Source: Streptomyces sp. WAC08241 (GTDB lineage Bacteria > Actinomycetota > Actinomycetes > Streptomycetales > Streptomycetaceae). Taken from it: DNA of 64,000 bases. Shown piece after piece: positions 27,079 through 37,800 of the stretch. The notes beneath the pieces were generated by a model. That model was not told the origin of the DNA. It searched no databases and worked only from the letters and a program-made list of their open reading frames with translations. The stretch is taken from positions 3,908,501-3,972,500 of the forward strand of contig CP042279.1 in assembly GCA_007858575.1 (NCBI GenBank). The letters are read 5' to 3'. A program made the position numbers and the translations under genes. Position 1 is the first letter of the stretch; each line of letters opens with the position of its first letter.

Positions 27079-28183
27079 GTGAAGGGCGATTACCAAGACC
27101 TGGTGGACGAGATCTCCGCGCTCCTCGGGGCCCCGGCGACCCTGGAGAACCGCGACTTCGGCCTGATCGCCTTCGGCGCCCACGACAGCGACGACGACAC
27201 CGCGATGGACCCGGTCCGGACGCGGTCGATCCTGACCCGGCGGTCCACCCCGGCGGTCCGCGCCTGGTTCGAGGGCTTCGGCATCACCCGGGCGGAGGGC
27301 CCGGTCCGCATCCCCGCCTCCCCGGACGCGGGCGTCTTCCGGGACCGGATCTGCCTTCCCGTACGCCATCGGGGTGTGGTCCTCGGGTACGTGTGGCTGC
27401 TCGACGCCGAGCCGGGGCCCCCGCCCGGGCGGCTGGCGGCGGCCATGGAGGTGGCCGCCCGGATCGGCGGACTCCTGGCGGACGAGGAGCGGGCGGGCGC
27501 GGACCTCTCGCGCGAGTTCGCCGCGGCCCTGACCGCCGGGCGCGGCTGGCAGAGCGACATGGCCGTCGCGGCCCTGCGGGCGGCCCTGGGGCCCAGCGCG
27601 GACGGACTGCACGCCGTCGTCTGCGTGACCCCGTGGCAGGGCGAGACCCCTCGGTACGGGCCGTGCCCGGCGCGGCGGCGGTGGCCGCCCTCCCGGACGC
27701 CGCGTCCCTCGCCGTCCTCGTACGGCTGCGCACAGCCGAGGACCCTCCCCGCCCGCTCGGCCGCCGAGCGGCTGCGGGGACGCCCCGGCCGGGATCGCCA
27801 CCCCGGCGCGGCCTCGGGGAGCTCCCGGCGGCCTGGCGGGAGGCGAGCACGGCGGCCCGTGCCGCGACGGCGCAGCCGAGGCTGGGCCCGGTCGCGGAGT
27901 GGGCCGGCATCGGCCCGTACCGGCTCCTGGCCGCGCTCTACCACCCCGAGGTCGACCCGGTCGTCGCGCCGCTGCTCGCCCCCGCCCACACGGAACTGGC
28001 CCGCACGGCCGAGGCGTACCTCGACCACGCGGGCCAGGCGGGCGCACGGCGGCGGCCCTGGGCATCCACCGGCAGACCCTCTACTACCGGCTGTCCCGGG
28101 TGGAGCAGCTCACCGGCCTCGACCTGGACGACGGCGAGGACCGGCTGCTGCTCCACATGTCCCTGAAGTCGGCCCGGCTGTAG
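27079..28183 (+). CDS. PucR-family regulator of proline catabolism (putR-like)
   Basis: About 369-residue activator. N-terminal sensor region: DYQDLVDEISALLGAPATLE, NRDFGLIAFGAHDSDDD, RICLPVRHRGVVLGYVWLLD. The C-terminal PucR helix-turn-helix is AEAYLDHAGQAGRTAAALGI, then HRQTLYYRLSRVEQLTGLDL and DDGEDRLLLHMSLKSARL. GTG start at 27079 (MKGDYQDL). Shifts lie near 27645, 27790 and 28045. Its place divergent from putA-pruA, as I recall conserved in Streptomyces, implies it activates those genes in response to proline. Confidence 0.87.
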
Positions 28184-28263
28184 GCGTCCGGGCCCGCCGG
28201 AGCGACGGGGACGGGTGCGCGGGGCGGTCGCGCACGGTACGGCCGGGCGGTGAGGACGCCCCG

Positions 28264-28837
28264 TCAGTCCCCTCCCCCATCAGCACCCTGAGCCCCTCCG
28301 TGAGGTCGTCCGCCGTCGGGGCCGTCTCCGGGTCGACCATCCACTGGATCATGACGCCGGCCGCCAGGGCCTGGCAGAGCAGTCCGGCCACCCGGGCCTT
28401 CTCCGGGTCCTTCTCGGGGTCGATGCCGAGGAGCCCTCGGCCATGCCGAGCCGGCTCCTCCCGCTGCGGCTCCTTGATCGCCTCGCGCAGCCGCTCGTCG
28501 TCGTCGAGCCGGGTGACGACCTCGGTCTGGAGCCTCCAGACCGGGCGGCTCGCCTCCGCCGTCGCGACGACCCGCTCCCAGACGGCGTGGAAGCGTCCGT
28601 ACGGATCGGCCGGGAGTTCGCGCCCGGCGGGCTCCGCCGGCCGATCCGGTCGCCCCACTCCTCCGTGAGGGCGAGGAAGGCCTGCTGGAGCAGGGCGTCC
28701 TTGGAGCCGTAGTGGTAGCCGATGGAGGCGAGGTTGGTGCCCGAGGCGGCGACGATGTCGCGCGCGGTGGTCCGCCCGTACCCCTTCTCCAGGAGACAGC
28801 GCTTGGCGCCTTCGAGGAGGTCTTCCTTGTGTCCCAT
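28264..28837 (-). CDS. TetR family transcriptional regulator
   Basis: About 190-residue regulator. The HTH is MGHKEDLLEGAKRCLLEKGY, GRTTARDIVAASGTNLASIG, YHYGSKDALLQQAFLALTEE. The ligand domain has FHAVWERVVATAEASRPVWR and a TetR_C-type end AGVMIQWMVDPETAPTADDL TEGLRVLMG. Shifts lie near 28640 and 28435; the exact stop is uncertain by a few codons. A 14-bp inverted repeat sits 20 bp upstream of the start, indicating autorepression. The controlled partner is not obvious: neighbours are PucR (convergent) and serA (same strand, upstream). Confidence 0.85.
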
Positions 28838-28856
28838 GAACAGCACTGTACCCGGC

Positions 28857-28889
28857 CGTTAGACACTCGTATAAGACGAGCGTCCAACG
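28857..28889. promoter_or_regulatory. TetR-type operator palindrome
   Basis: CGTTAGACACTCGT (28857-28870) and ACGAGCGTCCAACG (28876-28889) match as inverted repeats at 12 of 14 positions around a 5-bp spacer. It lies between the TetR start and the serA stop, overlapping the expected TetR promoter. Confidence 0.65.
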
Positions 28890-28928
28890 ACCGGGTACGG
28901 GCCGTGTGGGGCGGACGGCGCGGGCGCG

Positions 28929-30518
28929 TCAGATCAGGTTGACCGAGCGGGCCGAGGTGGCGCCGATCTCCGCCGAGATCTCCGAGAGCACCGCCGCCGG
29001 GACGGTGTCGTCCACGGTGAGCACGACGAGCGCCTCGCCGCCCTCCTCCGCGCGGGAGACCTGCATGCCGGCGATGTTCAGACCGGCCTCGCCGAGGATG
29101 CGGCCGACCGTGCCGACGACGCCCGGGCGGTCCTCGTAGCGCAGGACGACCATGTGGTCGGCGAGCGCCAGGTCCACGTCGTACTCGCCGACGGCGACGA
29201 TCTTCTGGAGGTGCTTGGGGCCGGCCAGGGTGCCGGAGACCGAGACCTCCTCGCCGCCGGCGAGGGTGCCGCGCACGGTGACCACGTTGCGGTGGTCGGG
29301 CGACTCGGAGCTGGTGGTCAGGCGCACCTCGACGCCGCGCTCCTGCGCGAACAGCGGGGCGTTGACGTACGACACGGTCTCGTCGACCACGTCCTCGAAC
29401 ACGCCCTTGAGCGCGGAGAGTTCGAGCACCTTCACGTCGTGCTGGGTGATCTCGCCGTAGACCTCGACGTCGAGCCGGGCCGCGACCTCGCCCGCGAGGG
29501 CGGTGAAGATCCGGCCGAGCTTCTCGGCGAGCGGCAGACCGGGCTTGACGTCCTCGGCGATGACGCCGCCCTGGACGTTGACCGCGTCCGGGACCAGCTC
29601 GCCGGCGAGCGCCAGGCGCACCGAGCGGGCGACGGCGATGCCGGCCTTCTCCTGGGCCTCGTCCGTGGAGGCGCCGAGGTGCGGGGTGCAGACGACCTGG
29701 TCGAGCTCGAAGAGCGGGGAGTCCGTGCAGGGCTCCTTCGCGTACACGTCGAGGCCCGCGCCGGCGACCCGGCCCTCCTTGAGCGCCGAGTACAGCGCCT
29801 CCTCGTCCACGATCCCGCCGCGCGCGGCGTTGACGATGCGGACGGAGGGCTTGACCTTGTGCAGCGCCTCGTCGCCGATGAGACCGAGGGTCTCCGGGGT
29901 CTTCGGCAGGTGGACGGTGATGAAGTCCGCGACCTCCAGGAGCTCGTCCAGGGTCAGCAGCTTCACCCCCATCTGGGCGGCGCGGGCCGGCTGCACGTAG
30001 GGGTCGTACGCGACGATCTTCATGCCGAAGGCGGACATGCGCTGGGCCACCAGGACGCCGATGCGGCCGAGGCCGACGACGCCGAGGGTCTTCTCGCTCA
30101 GCTCGACGCCGGTGTACTTGGAGCGCTTCCACTCGCCGTTCTTCAGCGCCGTGTTGGCCTGCGGGATGTTGCGCGCGGTGGCGACGAGCAGGCCGCACGC
30201 GAGCTCGGCGGCGGTGACGATGTTCGACGTCGGGGCGTTGACGACCATCACGCCGGCCTTGGTGGCGGCGGAGACGTCGACGTTGTCCAGACCGACGCCG
30301 GCGCGGGCGACCACGCGCAGCTTCTGCGCGGCGGCGATGGCCTCGGCGTCGACCTTGGTGGCGGAACGGACCAGGATCGCGTCCACGTCCGCGATGGCGG
30401 GGATCAGCTCGGCGCGGTCGGCGCCGTTGCAGTGCCGGATCTCGAAGTCCGGGCCCAGCGCGTCGACGGTGGCGGGCGACAGCTCTTCAGCGATGAGTAC
30501 GACAGGTTTCGAGCTCAC
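28929..30518 (-). CDS. serA: D-3-phosphoglycerate dehydrogenase
   Basis: Intact 529-residue enzyme, the first step of serine synthesis (3-phosphoglycerate to 3-phosphohydroxypyruvate, NAD+). Long actinobacterial form: a catalytic/NAD domain (LGVVGLGRIGVLVAQRM; Arg in VNAARGGIVDEEAL; Glu in GAGLDVYAKEPC; His in VVCTPHLGASTDEAQEKAG), an allosteric substrate-binding domain (VNVQGGVIAEDVKPGLPLAE onward), and a C-terminal ACT domain (HMVVLRYEDRPGVVGTVGRI) for serine feedback. GTG 30518 is preferred over 30530 because AGGA lies just upstream of it. Upstream is the ilv operon's terminator, so it is separately transcribed. Confidence 0.96.
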   Translation of the reverse strand: MSSKPVVLIAEELSPATVDALGPDFEIRHCNGADRAELIPAIADVDAILVRSATKVDAEAIAAAQKLRVVARAGVGLDNVDVSAATKAGVMVVNAPTSNIVTAAELACGLLVATARNIPQANTALKNGEWKRSKYTGVELSEKTLGVVGLGRIGVLVAQRMSAFGMKIVAYDPYVQPARAAQMGVKLLTLDELLEVADFITVHLPKTPETLGLIGDEALHKVKPSVRIVNAARGGIVDEEALYSALKEGRVAGAGLDVYAKEPCTDSPLFELDQVVCTPHLGASTDEAQEKAGIAVARSVRLALAGELVPDAVNVQGGVIAEDVKPGLPLAEKLGRIFTALAGEVAARLDVEVYGEITQHDVKVLELSALKGVFEDVVDETVSYVNAPLFAQERGVEVRLTTSSESPDHRNVVTVRGTLAGGEEVSVSGTLAGPKHLQKIVAVGEYDVDLALADHMVVLRYEDRPGVVGTVGRILGEAGLNIAGMQVSRAEEGGEALVVLTVDDTVPAAVLSEISAEIGATSARSVNLI

Positions 30519-30687
30519 GTGAGTCCTCACAGGTCCAGTGCGGACGGCCGTCCCGACGGCCGCAGGCGGTGGAGGGGCTTGCCGCGTGAAAGCGCACGAC
30601 GCTGTGGGCCTGACGCGTATGTTGTTGAGAAGTGTAGTGGTGCGCGGGCGCCGCTCGTGCGCCTCGTCGGCAGGATCACCCGTCCGT

Positions 30688-30706
30688 GTTGGACGGCGTG
30701 TCCAAC
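30688..30706. promoter_or_regulatory. GTTGGAC-N5-GTCCAAC inverted repeat upstream of serA
   Basis: Perfect 7-bp arms (30688-30694 and 30700-30706) in the 233-bp gap between ilvC and serA, about 170 bp upstream of the serA start. Possibly an operator or part of a double terminator with the next hairpin. Confidence 0.4.
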
Positions 30707-30716
30707 GACGCGGAAC

Positions 30717-30739
30717 GGGCCGGACAGCACGTCCGGCCC
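30717..30739 (-). terminator. terminator of the ilvBNC operon
   Basis: GGGCCGGAC-AGCAC-GTCCGGCCC, perfect 9-bp stem, 13 bp after the ilvC stop. Confidence 0.75.
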
Positions 30740-30751
30740 CGCCCCGAAGGC

Positions 30752-31752
<1,001 letters not shown>

Positions 31753-31841
31753 TGGGATTCTCCTTGGTGTGCTGGTGTTGCGTCCCACCGTACGGCGGGC
31801 GGGGAAGGGAGGTCGTGCGGTCTCGTCAGACGGACCGGGGG

Positions 31842-32368
31842 TCAGGCGGAGCGGTCGAGGGACCGCAGGGACCGGTCCGTGATGGACCGGGCGCCGCGCC
31901 CTATGGCGATCGTGCCGGACTGGACGAGCTCCTTGACGCCGAACTGCTCCAGCATCTTGAGCATGGCGTCCAGCTTGTCACTCGAACCGGTGGCCTCGAT
32001 GGTGACGGCCTCGGGCGAGACGTCCACGGTCTTGGCGCGGAACAACTGGACGATCTCGACGATCTGGGAGCGGGTCTCGTTGTCGGCGCGGACCTTCACC
32101 AGGACGAGCTCGCGCTGGATCGCGGCGCTGGGCTCGAGTTCGACGATCTTCAGGACGTTGACCAGCTTGTTGAGCTGCTTGGTCACCTGCTCCAGGGCAG
32201 GCCCTCGACGTTGACCACGATGGTGATGCGGGAGATGTCGGGGTGCTCGGTGACGCCGACGGCGAGCGAGTCGATGTTGAAGCCGCGACGGGAGAACAGG
32301 GCGGCGATCCGGGCGAGGATGCCGGGCGTGTTCTCGACGAGGACGGAGAGCGTGTGCTTGGTGGACAT
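31842..32368 (-). CDS. ilvN: acetolactate synthase small (regulatory) subunit
   Basis: About 175-residue regulatory subunit that activates IlvB and mediates valine feedback. N-terminal ACT domain: HTLSVLVENTPGILARIAAL, FSRRGFNIDSLAVGVTEHPD, ISRITIVVNVEGLP. C-terminal ACT-like domain: RELVLVKVRADNETRSQIVE, VQLFRAKTVDVSPEAVTIEA, MLKMLEQFGVKELVQSGTIA. One shift near 32202. ATG 32368 has GGAAGAG upstream. It lies 36 bp downstream of ilvB. Confidence 0.95.
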
Positions 32369-32404
32369 GTCTGGGTCTCTTCCTTTCGCTGTCGCTCTTC
32401 GTGC

Positions 32405-34243
32405 TCAGTCGTCTTCGCCGTCGCCGAAGTCGGGGCGGACGCCCCGGGCGGCCATGACCTCGTCGTTGGAGGTGCCGGCGGCCACCATCGGCCAGACCTG
32501 GGCGTCCTCGTGGACGATGAAGTCGACGACGACCGGACGGTCGTTGATGGCGTTGGCCTCGGCGATGACCTTGTCCAGGTCGGCCGGGTCCTCACAGCGC
32601 AGGGCGACGCAGCCCATGGCCTCGGAGAGCTTGACGAAGTCGGGGACGCGGGTGCCCCGGTTCGCCTTCTGCTCGTCCGGGCCGGAGTGCAGGACGGTGT
32701 TGGAGTAGCGCTGGTTGTAGAAGAGGGTCTGCCACTGGCGGACCATCCCGAGGGCGCCGTTGTTGATGATGGCGACCTTGATCGGGATGTTGTTCAGGGC
32801 GCAGGTGGTGAGCTCCTGGTTGGTCATCTGGAAGCAGCCGTCGCCGTCGATCGCCCAGACGGGGCGGTCGGGCATGCCGGCCTTGGCGCCCATCGCGGCG
32901 GGGACCGCGTAGCCCATCGTCCCGGCGCCGCCGGAGTTCAGCCAGGTGGCCGGCTGCTCGTAGTCGATGAAGTGGGCGGCCCACATCTGGTGCTGGCCGA
33001 CGCCCGCGGTGAAGATCGTGTCGTCGGGGGCGAGCTGTCCGATGCGCTGGATGACCTGCTGCGGCGAGAGGCTGCCGTCCTCGGGCAGGTCGTAGCCGAG
33101 CGGGTAGGTCTCGCGCCAGCGGTTCAGGTCGCTCCACCAGGCGCTGTAGTCGCCCTTGTTGCCCTCGCTGTGCTCGGCCTGGACGGCCTGGACCAGATCG
33201 GCGATGACCTCGCGGGCGTCGCCGACGATCGGGACGTCGGCGGCGCGGTTCTTGCCGATCTCGGCCGGGTCGATGTCCGCGTGGACGATCTTGGCGTACG
33301 GGGCGAAGCTGTCGAGCTTGCCGGTGACGCGGTCGTCGAAGCGGGCGCCGAGGGCGACGATCAGGTCGGCCTTCTGGAGCGCGGTGACGGCGGTGACCGA
33401 ACCGTGCATGCCCGGCATGCCCACGCAGCGGGTGGCTGTCGGGGAAGGCCCCGAGGGCCATCAGGGTGGTGGTGACCGGGGCGCCGGTGAGCTCGGCGAG
33501 GATCTTCAGCTCGGCGGTGGCGCCGGACTTGATGACGCCGCCGCCGACGTACAGGACGGGCCGTTTGGCGGCGCTGATCAGCTTGGCGGCCTCGCGGATC
33601 TGCTTGGCGTGCGGCTTGGTGACCGGGCGGTAGCCGGGCAGGTCGGTCTGCGGCGGCCAACTGAAGGTGGTCTTCGCCTGGAGGGCGTCCTTGGCGATGT
33701 CGACCAGGACCGGGCCCGGGCGGCCGGTGGAGGCGATGTGGAAGGCCTCGGCGATCGTCCGCGGGATGTCCTCGGCCTTGGTGACCAGGAAGTTGTGCTT
33801 GGTGATGGGCATCGTGATGCCGCAGATGTCCGCCTCCTGGAAGGCGTCCGTGCCGATGGCCTTGGAGGCGACCTGACCGGTGATCGCGACGAGCGGGACG
33901 GAGTCCATGTGCGCGTCGGCGATCGGGGTGACTAGGTTGGTGGCGCCGGGGCCGCTGGTGACCATGCAGACGCCGACCTTGCCGGTCGCCTGGGCGTAGC
34001 CGGTGGCGGCGTGGCCCGCGCCCTGCTCGTGGCGGACCAGGATGTGGCGCACCTTCCGCGAGTCCATCAGCGGGTCGTAGGCCGGGAGGATGCAGCCACC
34101 GGGGAGACCGAAGATGGTGTCCGCGCCCACCTCTTCGAGAGAACGGATGAGGGACTGCGCGCCCGTGACGTGCTCGACGGGGAGGTCGTCGCGCCGTTGC
34201 GGGGCCGCGGCTGCGGATGGTGCCCGGTGGCCTGCTCGGTCAT
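32405..34243 (-). CDS. ilvB: acetolactate synthase large (catalytic) subunit
   Basis: About 614-residue ThDP/FAD enzyme condensing two pyruvates, or pyruvate and 2-oxobutyrate, at the branch point to Val/Leu and Ile. Catalytic Glu in ILVRHEQGAGHAATGYAQAT; VTSGPGATNLVTPIADAHMD; the FAD-binding centre VPIVGDAREVIADLVQAVQ; the ThDP motif AIDGDGCFQMTNQELTTCAL NNIPIKVAIINN; WLNSGGAGTMGYAVPAAMGA. Shifts lie near 34195 and around 33430-33450. MTEQATGHHPQ start (34243) chosen for GAAGAG spacing. About 170 nt of attenuator leader precede it. Confidence 0.96.
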
Positions 34244-34340
34244 CAGCATCTCTTCTCGAAGCAGAGGGTTGGTGCGAGGGTTTTGCGAGGTGTTTTACGA
34301 GGGTTTAAGGCGATTTCAAGGTGAGCCGGTGCAACAAAAA

Positions 34341-34368
34341 CCCCTCGTGCCGTGAGGCAAGCGAGGGG
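34341..34368 (-). terminator. attenuator terminator of ilvBNC
   Basis: On the minus strand CCCCTCG pairs with CGAGGGG (inner TGCC/GGCA, loop TCAC), followed by TTTTTGTTG. A competing pair, AGCGCGTCGG/CCGACGCGCT (34369-34378 with 34416-34425), joins the leader-peptide codons Gln-Arg-Val-Gly-stop to the region just before the terminator. Confidence 0.85.
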
Positions 34369-34411
34369 AGCGCGTCGGTGCGTTCTAAGCCGGGCCTACG
34401 GTGGCCCTGCT

Positions 34412-34453
34412 TCAGCCGACGCGCTGTCCAAGCACGAGAATTCGGGTGCGCAT
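34412..34453 (-). CDS. ilvB leader peptide
   Basis: 13-codon peptide MRTRILVLGQRVG with the run Ile-Leu-Val-Leu, placed 43 nt before the attenuator terminator. Stalling on these codons when branched-chain aminoacyl-tRNAs are short would alter stem pairing and let transcription reach ilvB. This leader type is known from actinobacterial ilv operons. Confidence 0.85.
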   Translation of the reverse strand: MRTRILVLGQRVG

Positions 34454-34470
34454 GGCATTGACCCTCTCCC

Positions 34471-37400
34471 TCAGCCCGCTTCACTGTCAAGTGGTGGGAC
34501 GGGCGTCTCACTATGCGAGCCGATCGGGGCCGGTTTCCGACGGGCACGGGGACCGCTCCGGGCAGCGGGTACTCGTCCCGGACCAGGGCCCTGCGCAGCC
34601 GGTACTCGTCGAGCGGGCCCGAGAAGGCCATGCCCTGGGCGTGGGTGCAGCCCATCGCGCGCAGGGCGACGACCTGCTCCGGGACGTCCACGCCGTCGGC
34701 GACGGTCCGCAGGCCCAGGTCGCCGGCGAGGCGGAGCACCCCGCGGGTGATCTTGCGGAGCCGGGCGGACTCCACCACGCCCTCGACGAGCCCCCGGTCC
34801 AGCTTCAGTATGTCGACGGGGAGCCGCCGCAGGGCGTTGACCGCCACGTGTCCGCTGCCGAAGCCGTCGAGCGCGATCCGCACCCCGAGCCTGCGCAGGG
34901 CGGCCAGGCGCTGCTCCAGCTCGTCGAGCGGGATCCGGGGGTCGCTGTCGGCGAGCTCGACGATCAGCGAGCCGGACGGGAGGCCGTGCCGGGTGAGCAG
35001 GGACTCGACGGAGCCGAGCGGCAGCGAGCGGTCCAGGAGGCGGCGGGCGGAGAGCCGGATGGAGACCGGGGTGCGATGGCCGATTCCCGCCCGTTCGGCG
35101 GCCTGCTCCACGGCCTCTTCGAGGAGCCAGCGGCCGAGCTCGGCGGTGCGCTCGCCGTCGTCGGTGACGCGGAGGTACTCGGCGGGGGTGAAGAGGATCC
35201 CTGGGCGGAGCGCCAGCGGGCCTGGGCGCTGACGGCGGCGATCCGGCCGGTGGCGAGGTCGACGACCGGCTGGTGGAGCAGGGCGAACTCGCCGTCGTGG
35301 AGGGCGGTGCGCAGCCGGGCGGCCAGCTCGGTCCGCCGGACGACCTCGGCCTGCATCTGGGGGGCGTAGAGCTCGACGCGGTCTCTTGCCGGCGGCCTTG
35401 GCGCGGTACATGGCGAGGTCGGCGTTGCGCAGCAGGTCTCCGGCGTCGATGCCGGGCTCGGCGAAGGCGACGCCGATGGAGGCGGCGACCCGCACCTCCT
35501 GGCCGCCGTCCAGGCGGTACGGCCGGGAGAGCGTGAGCCGGAGCCGGTCGGCGATCTCCTGGACCTGGTTCCTGCGGGCCGTGCGGTCGCGGCCGCCGTC
35601 GCCCAGGATGAGGGCGGCGAACTCGTCGCCGCCGAGCCGGGCGGCCGTGTCCCCGGTCCGTACGGAGTCGTGGAGGCGGCGGGCGGCCTGGACGAGGAGG
35701 TCGTCGCCGGCCTGAGTGGCCGAGGCGGTCGTTGACCGCCTTGAAGCCGTCGAGGTCGATGAAGAGCACGGCGGTGCCGGGGTCGGAGGCGCGGCGGCCG
35801 CCGAGGGCCTGGCGGACCCGCCGGGTGAAGAGGCCCGGTTGGGCAGGTCGGTGAGCGGGTCGTGCTCGGCGTTGTGCTGGAGCTGGGCCTGGAGCCGGAC
35901 GCGCTCGGTGACGTCCCGGCTGTTGAAGAGCAGGCCGCCCTGGTGGCGGTTGACGGTCGACTCGACGTGGAGCCACGCTCCCCGCGGCCGGAGCGGAAGC
36001 GGCACTCGATCCGGGTGGTGGGCTCCTCGGCGGGCGAGGCGGCCAGGAACCGCCGCACCGCGTGGACGACGGCGCCGAGGTCGTCGGGGTGGATGAGGGC
36101 GGCGAGCTCGGTGCCGACGAGCTCGTCGGCGTCCCGCCCGTACACCCCGGAGGCGGCCGGGCTGACGTAGTGGAGCCGGCCGTTGGGCGCGGCGATCATG
36201 ATGACGTCGCTGGAGCCCTGCACGAGCGACCTGAAGTGGTTCTCCTTGTGGGCCAGCTCGTGGGTGAGGGCGATGTTGTCCAGGAGCATGATGCCCTGCC
36301 GCACGACGAGGGCGAGCACCACCGCGCAGCCGGTGAGGACGACGACGCGGTCGACCCGGCGCCCCTCCACCACGTTGTAGAGGATGCCGAGGGTGCAGAC
36401 GGCGGCGGCGAGGTACGGGGTGAGGGCGGCGAGCGAGCCGGCGACCGGGCGGCTGTGGAGCCCCTGGCCGCGCGCGGCGGCCGCGGCGTCCGGGAGCCGG
36501 CGGACCCCCAGGGCGCGTAGGCGAGCAGCAGGGAGCCGGCGAACCAGCCGGCGTCGAGGAGCTGGCCGGAGGCGTAGTTCTCGCGGAGCAGCGGCGAGGT
36601 GAACAGGGCGTCGCACAGGACGGTGAGCGCGAGGGCGGCGATCGCGGTGTTGGTCGCCGAGCGGTTCGCCTGCGAGCGCCGGAAGTGCAGGACGAGCACC
36701 ATGCTGACCGACAGGCAGGGGGTACGCGAGGGAGAGCGCGGCCCGGGCGACGGACTCGCCCTCGACGTGGGCGGTGCGGGCGAGGCCAGGCTCCAGGAGA
36801 GGGTGAGCAGGGAGCCGCCGATGAGCCAGGTGTCGAGGGCCAGGCAGACCCAGCCGGCCCGGTTGGCCGGTTTCTTGGCCAGGACGAGGAGGCCGACGAT
36901 GGCGGGCGGCGCGAAGAGCAGGAAGAAGAGGTTGGCGACGGAGAAGTCCGGCACCTCGGTGCGCAGGACGACCTCGTACCAGCCCCACACCGCGCTCCCC
37001 GCGGCGGCCATGAACGAGGAGAAGGCGAAGAGCAGCCAGGCGGGGCGGGCGCTGCCGCGGTGGGCCCGGGCGTAGAGGTAGCAGGAGATCGCGGCGGTGA
37101 GGGCGGCGGCGCTCAGTCCGAAGTCGCCCATGAAGAGCGCCGTCTCCGGCGAGCCCCAGCCGAGGGAGGCGCCGGTCGTGTAGCCCGCGCACAGCAGCCC
37201 CAGGGCGATCTGGCGAGGATCGCCCCGGCGCCGGGGCGTGCGGCGGGCGGGGGCCCCGGGTCCTTGTCGGCGACGGGGCGCCGCGCGAGGACGGCCCCGG
37301 GCGCGCTCACCGGGCCCTCCGGCGCCGGGCTCGCACGCGGCCGCGTCGTGCGGCCGGGCGGGCGGCTCGTCGGCACTCCCGGGGGCGTGCCCGTCGCAGT

Positions 37401-37605
37401 CGTGGGGCCGGGGCGGCGCCGCGGCCTGGGGGCGCGACGCCGGCCACCGCGCGCCCACTGGGGTCCGGCGGCCCCGCGCGGTCCGGCGTAAGGCGCGGCG
37501 CGGCCTGGTCCGGCACCGCGCACACGAGGCCGGCGGCGAGGCGCGGAAGGCCGGCGGACGGCGGCGCCGTCGCGTCGGATCGTCGGTCCTCAGGCCGTGC
37601 TCCAC
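34471..37605 (-). CDS. membrane PAS-GGDEF protein with degenerate EAL domain
   Basis: About 1040-residue c-di-GMP protein. N-terminal region with about ten TM helices (LFMGDFGLSAAALTAAISCY, PDFSVANLFFLLFAPPAIVG, PYLAAAVCTLGILYNVVEG), a PAS domain (HFRSLVQGSSDVIMIAAPNG, VSPAASGVYGRDADELVG), a GGDEF domain (LQHNAEHDPLTDLPNR, LFIDLDGFKAVNDRLGH, TAARLGGDEFAALILG intact) and a C-terminal EAL-fold domain. There EAL is replaced by AQA (IAAVSAQARW), DDFG by DGFG and AEGVE by ADGVD, so phosphodiesterase activity is unlikely. Many shifts (among them near 37215, 36770, 36510, 35985, 35840, 35715, 35390 and 35205). GTG 37605 has GAGGGGG upstream. Orthologue, as I recall, of SCO5511 next to ilvB. Confidence 0.85.
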
Positions 37606-37760
37606 CCGTCGCCCCCTCGGAATCTGATGTCCCGTCACTTCGCTCCCCGGCGTCAGCCCGTACTCGACGCAGTCCCCCGCTCCGGGACGATACACCAGGT
37701 TGGTCACTCAGGACAGGGTCGCAGTACTCTCCGTGACGGGGCCGGGGTTGTGCTCGGTGC

Positions 37761-37778
37761 GCCCGGCGTGCGCCGGGC
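37761..37778 (-). terminator. hairpin after the hydroxyacid dehydrogenase gene
   Basis: GCCCGGCG-TG-CGCCGGGC, perfect arms, 23 bp past the stop in the 195-bp gap before the GGDEF gene. Confidence 0.55.
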
Positions 37779-37800
37779 GGCCGCGGCGCACGGACGCGGC

